From positions 744,001 to 808,000 of the forward strand of contig JBDZVA010000001.1 of NCBI GenBank assembly GCA_040255465.1: a stretch of 64,000 nucleotides of DNA, written 5' to 3'. The DNA is from UBA5793 sp040255465 (GTDB taxonomy: Bacteria > Planctomycetota > Phycisphaerae > Phycisphaerales > UBA5793). Position 1 is the first letter of the stretch; each line of letters starts with the position of its first letter. Below, piece by piece: positions 60,955-64,000 of the stretch. A model generated the notes under the pieces. The model was given only the letters and a program-made list of their open reading frames with translations. It did not search any database and was not told the origin of the DNA. The position numbers and the translations under genes are program-made.

Positions 60955-61710
60955 TCAAGGGGCGTTCTTGGCGTCGCGCACGGCCTGGGCGATGTCGGCC
61001 AGCGTCAGCCGAGCCAAGACATCCTGCATCTCGCTGCTTTTGTAGAAGTCGTAGACGAGCGGGTTCTTCTGCAGCCGCCACAGCGCCAGCAGGCTCCCGT
61101 TCGACGCCGCGACGAGGTCGTCATAGGTCGCGGCATCATCCTTCATCTTGAGAAACGTCTCGGAGCCGAGCAGGTGGTCGATCTTGAGGTTGTCAACCGC
61201 TTTCTGGCGGACTGTTTCGTCGGCCGAAGCGATTTCAACCACGCTCATCAGAGAGTCGCTGCCCGTACCCACGGCGGGGATCCAGCGGACGATGGCGCTG
61301 TTGAGCATCCGAGCCGGGCCGGTGTCGTCTGCCGTGAGCATTCCCGCCGCAGCGCTGCCGCGCAAGGCAAAGAACAGACTGCCCAGCCAGACCATGACCA
61401 CCGCCATGAGCGTACAGATGGTGGCCCCCGCAATGCGATCGACGCGATGGGGGTTCTTGGGCAGCTTCTTGCGGACGAAGAACTGCAGCACGTACCCGCC
61501 CGCCACGCCGATGACCGTCGGCAGGATGAACGGCCACGCGAGCCCGCTGCTCGTAATGAACTCGCTGCGATAGAGCCAGCCGCTGAACAGCCAGCACAGC
61601 ACTGAGGCCATCAGCAGGGGGGCCATGCGGACCAGAACGCGCAGCCCGCCGCGCCAATAGCCCCATGCTCCCATTCCACACGCCACGATGACCAGCACCA
61701 GATAGGTCAT
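60955..61710 (-). CDS. CvpA family membrane protein
   Basis: ATG 61710 gives 251 residues. The N-terminal part holds four membrane helices, with GMGAWGYWRGGLRVLVRMAP and VDRIAGATICTLMAVVMVWL, the CvpA pattern. A soluble helical tail follows (TVRQKAVDNLKIDHLLGSET). It is the second CvpA-like protein in the window, after 13808. The neighbours are the NDUFA9-like gene and asparagine synthetase, all on the minus strand. Confidence 0.78.
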   Translation of the reverse strand: MTYLVLVIVACGMGAWGYWRGGLRVLVRMAPLLMASVLCWLFSGWLYRSEFITSSGLAWPFILPTVIGVAGGYVLQFFVRKKLPKNPHRVDRIAGATICTLMAVVMVWLGSLFFALRGSAAAGMLTADDTGPARMLNSAIVRWIPAVGTGSDSLMSVVEIASADETVRQKAVDNLKIDHLLGSETFLKMKDDAATYDDLVAASNGSLLALWRLQKNPLVYDFYKSSEMQDVLARLTLADIAQAVRDAKNAP

Positions 61711-61805
61711 GTCGTTCTCCGGGGCGATTGTACCGCGCTGGAACGGTGGCCGACGGTAATCCGATCGCGTTCCGTCGAGAGCTTGCTGCGACACATGCGT
61801 CGCCG

Positions 61806-63704
61806 CTAATCTGTCTTTCGTGCCCAGATCGACAGTGTCAGCAGCGTAAACAACCGCTGTCCATGGTCGCGCTTGCCACTCATGTGTGCATCAATGAACC
61901 GCTGCACCGCCTTCTGATTGAGTTGGATTGGCCCGAACGGCTCAGCCGAGTTGAGATGATCCAGCAGCAGCGTCTTCATGCCGCAAAAGTCATTGCGGAA
62001 CCACTCGCCGATGGGAATGGCGAAGCCCATCTTCGGCCGATCGACGCACTCCTTGGGCAGGTACTTTCGCGCGATCTTGCGCAGCAGGCCCTTGCGCTCG
62101 CCGTTGGGGATGAGATCATCAACGGGCATCGCCAGCACCGCGCTGGCCAGATCGCGATCGAGAAACGGGCAGCGGACTTCCAGGCCGCACGCCATGGAGG
62201 CGGTGTCGGTTTTTCGCAGGAGGTCGTTGGGGAGGTAATGGAGAAGGTCGAAGTCGCGCAGCGCAAGGAGCGCATCTCGTCCGCATTCAACCGGTTCGCC
62301 GCACACGGGCAGGCCCGTGAGTTCTTCGATTTCGTCGACTCGAAAGACCGACTCCATGGCAACGACTCCGAAGGTCGGGTAGTCGCGCGCCATCTCAATG
62401 AGACGGCCGGCCTTGTTGAATCGAGACTTTGGATGCGCGCGATGCAGCGCCGCATCTGGCAGAGATCGAAGCCAGCGCCAGTGTCGCTGCAGGCGGCGTG
62501 CGGCAAAGTATCGCTCGTATCCAATGAAGAGCTCATCGCCTCCATCTCCGGCCAGCGCGACCTTGACGTGCTGCCTCGCCGCTTTGCTGACCCAATAGGT
62601 CGGCAGGATCGAAGAGTCGCCGAAGGGCTGGCCGAGCAATCCAATCAACCGGACCAGGTCCTCCGTCGGATTCATGGCGACTTCCAGCGTGTGGTGATCG
62701 GTTCCGAGATGTGCCGCGACGGCTTCCGCATAGGCGGATTCGTCGTAGCGCGCATCGGGCATGCGCACCGTGAAGGTCATCAAGTCAGGTTTGTGTTGCT
62801 TTGCGAAGTACGCGATCAATGAAGAATCGACACCACCGGAGAGGAAGCAGCCAATGGGTACGTCGGCTTCAAGGCGTCGGTTAACGGCCTGCTTGATCAA
62901 CGATGCTGGATCGAGTCTTGACTGGTGTTCGGTCGCGAAGTGCAATCCGCTCCGAAACACACAGGGAAGTCCAGCTTGAGGTTCGAAGATGGTGTACGTG
63001 CGGGGCTCTTCGTCCGATGGTCTCCGTGCATTCTCCGGCTGGCGCGGGACATACGCCAGTTTCAAATACTCCAGCAACCACTCCTCGTGAGCAATCGCTT
63101 CGGTCGCGAACTCGCCTCGAATCCTCCCGATGGAATCAAACGAACTGGCGAACACAAGCAGGTTTCCATCGGCCAACGCGCTCCCCGCAATGCGATGCAG
63201 CGAGTAGAGAGGCTTTTCGCCGAAGGCGTCACGCGCATAAATCAGAGTCTTGCGAACATGATCCCAGATCGCCAGCGCGTACATCCCCTCGATCTGTTCG
63301 AACAGTTCTTCACCCCATTCCCGCCACCCGTGAATCAGCACCTCGGTATCACTGTGGTCCGTAACGAAGCGATGGCCCTTCGCTTCTAAACCCCTCCGCA
63401 ACTCGCGATGGTTGTAAATGCATCCGTTGAAGACGACGGCAACAAGGCCTTCGCTCTCGTCGCGCCCGTGTTCGCTGACCATCGGCTGTGCGCCATCTTT
63501 GTGATCGATGATCGACAACCGCCGATGGACGAAGGCCACCTCGGCCACGCGCTGCTGGCCCTGCTCATCCGTGAACGTCACCCGATCACGAAACCGCCCC
63601 GCCCCATCTGGCCCGCGGTAGGCAATCCGCGCATCAATCGCATCAAGCCATTCATCGGGAATGGGCTGGCCATCGGTGCGCAGGATGCCGCCAATGCCGC
63701 ACAT
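61806..63704 (-). CDS. asnB: Asparagine synthetase (glutamine-hydrolysing)
   Basis: The 632-residue protein starts MCGIGGILRT, with Cys2 as the glutaminase nucleophile. The N-terminal class II amidotransferase domain has FVHRRLSIIDHKDGAQP and VFNGCIYNHRELR. The C-terminal synthetase domain has the PP-loop FLSGGVDSSLIAYFA and LAGDGGDELFIGYERYF. The enzyme makes asparagine from aspartate; some homologues amidate other substrates. It lies 111 bp downstream of aspS on the same strand. Confidence 0.94.
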   Translation of the reverse strand: MCGIGGILRTDGQPIPDEWLDAIDARIAYRGPDGAGRFRDRVTFTDEQGQQRVAEVAFVHRRLSIIDHKDGAQPMVSEHGRDESEGLVAVVFNGCIYNHRELRRGLEAKGHRFVTDHSDTEVLIHGWREWGEELFEQIEGMYALAIWDHVRKTLIYARDAFGEKPLYSLHRIAGSALADGNLLVFASSFDSIGRIRGEFATEAIAHEEWLLEYLKLAYVPRQPENARRPSDEEPRTYTIFEPQAGLPCVFRSGLHFATEHQSRLDPASLIKQAVNRRLEADVPIGCFLSGGVDSSLIAYFAKQHKPDLMTFTVRMPDARYDESAYAEAVAAHLGTDHHTLEVAMNPTEDLVRLIGLLGQPFGDSSILPTYWVSKAARQHVKVALAGDGGDELFIGYERYFAARRLQRHWRWLRSLPDAALHRAHPKSRFNKAGRLIEMARDYPTFGVVAMESVFRVDEIEELTGLPVCGEPVECGRDALLALRDFDLLHYLPNDLLRKTDTASMACGLEVRCPFLDRDLASAVLAMPVDDLIPNGERKGLLRKIARKYLPKECVDRPKMGFAIPIGEWFRNDFCGMKTLLLDHLNSAEPFGPIQLNQKAVQRFIDAHMSGKRDHGQRLFTLLTLSIWARKTD

Positions 63705-63716
63705 GGGAAGATCCTA

Positions 63717-63809
63717 GGGACTAGGCATTAGGCACTCGGCACTCGTGAGAGACACAGAGCAGGGCGACTTGTCGCCCTGTCCGAACCCTAGTGCCTGGTG
63801 CTTAGTCCC
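63717..63809. repeat. Imperfect inverted repeat with an inner perfect hairpin
   Basis: GGGACTAGGCATTAGGCACT (63717-63736) and AGTGCCTGGTGCTTAGTCCC (63790-63809) match as reverse complements at 17 of 20 positions. Between them CAGGGCGAC-TT-GTCGCCCTG (63760-63779) is a perfect hairpin. Short direct GGCACT/AGTGCC units recur around it. The layout is that of a repeated intergenic element, and it fills the gap between aspS and asnB. Confidence 0.65.
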
Positions 63810-63815
63810 AAGTGC

Positions 63816-64000
63816 CTATGCCTTCTCCCCCTTCAACAGCAGGCTCAACTCATCCAGCTGCTTCGGGTCGACCGCCGAGGGCGCCTGCATCATGAGGTCC
63901 GCGCCGGTCTGCGTCTTGGGGAAGGCGATGACGTCGCGGATGTTGTCCGTCTTGCACAGGAGCATGATGAGGCGATCCAGGCCCAGGGCGAATCCGCCCA
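63816..64000 (-). CDS. aspS: Aspartate--tRNA ligase, C-terminal end (cut by window edge)
   Basis: The visible C-terminus (about 60 residues, stop TAG at 63818-63816) includes GGFALGLDRLIMLLCKTDNI and RDVIAFPKTQTGADLMMQAP, the class II synthetase motif 3 and the family-specific tail of bacterial AspRS. The enzyme charges tRNA-Asp. The rest of the gene lies beyond the window. Confidence 0.93.
   Translation of the reverse strand, partial: GGFALGLDRLIMLLCKTDNIRDVIAFPKTQTGADLMMQAPSAVDPKQLDELSLLLKGEKA

Overview
The window is GC-rich, densely coded bacterial chromosome and most probably belongs to a planctomycete of the Phycisphaerae type. This is inferred from a combination of traits. Two tandem secreted proteins end in a PEP-CTERM-like tail with an Arg cluster. 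Two large pseudopilins carry a GFTLIELLVVISVIALL N-terminus. There is a three-gene squalene module (HpnC, HpnD, HpnE), a cytochrome b split into two genes, many lipoproteins and extracellular proteases, and a stand-alone topoisomerase VI A-like protein. No rRNA, CRISPR array, prophage or insertion sequence was seen.

1-10.8 kb: a cut membrane-protein end and a zinc-ribbon membrane protein; an MNT/HEPN toxin-antitoxin pair with a frameshifted HEPN gene; a Top6A/Spo11-like protein; an ANTAR response regulator; a TolB-like lipoprotein; a CsgG/LpoB-like lipoprotein; a Xer recombinase; tRNA-Gln(CTG); a pirin; and a YeeE/YedE pair next to an ArsR-type regulator. The pirin and ArsR genes each have a perfect inverted repeat in their upstream region.

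10.8-22.7 kb: a PilT-like ATPase, a PilB/GspE-like ATPase with a degenerate P-loop, a CvpA-like membrane protein, IspE, an HtrA protease, a squalene-synthase-like protein without catalytic Asp motifs, shikimate kinase, a sugar epimerase-like protein and cytochrome b. Between HtrA and the next gene lies an orphan minus-strand terminator that may end a small RNA.

22.7-39.1 kb: convergent hpnCDE on the minus strand (FPP to squalene), IspH, two paralogous PEP-CTERM proteins with matching 3' hairpins, RlmN, tRNA-Arg(TCT), a subtilase with a PKD domain, an M3 peptidase, GreA, an S10 peptidase, and a Fur-box-preceded pair of outer-membrane barrel and haem c lipoprotein. IspE, IspH and HpnCDE give two MEP-pathway steps and the complete step from FPP to squalene.

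39.1-64 kb: a four-gene minus-strand operon in which every junction overlaps by four bases (DUF2752, two related lipoproteins, a glycosyltransferase); a UvrD-type helicase-nuclease; small lipoproteins; CysE; an SLC12-like transporter; tRNA-Pro(GGG); two pseudopilins sharing a 533-bp identical tract; a glycosyltransferase; an M29 aminopeptidase; two small secreted proteins; a dicarboxylate symporter; an NDUFA9-like protein; a second CvpA-family protein; asparagine synthetase; and the 3' end of aspS. All calls come from reading the sequence; no database search was run.
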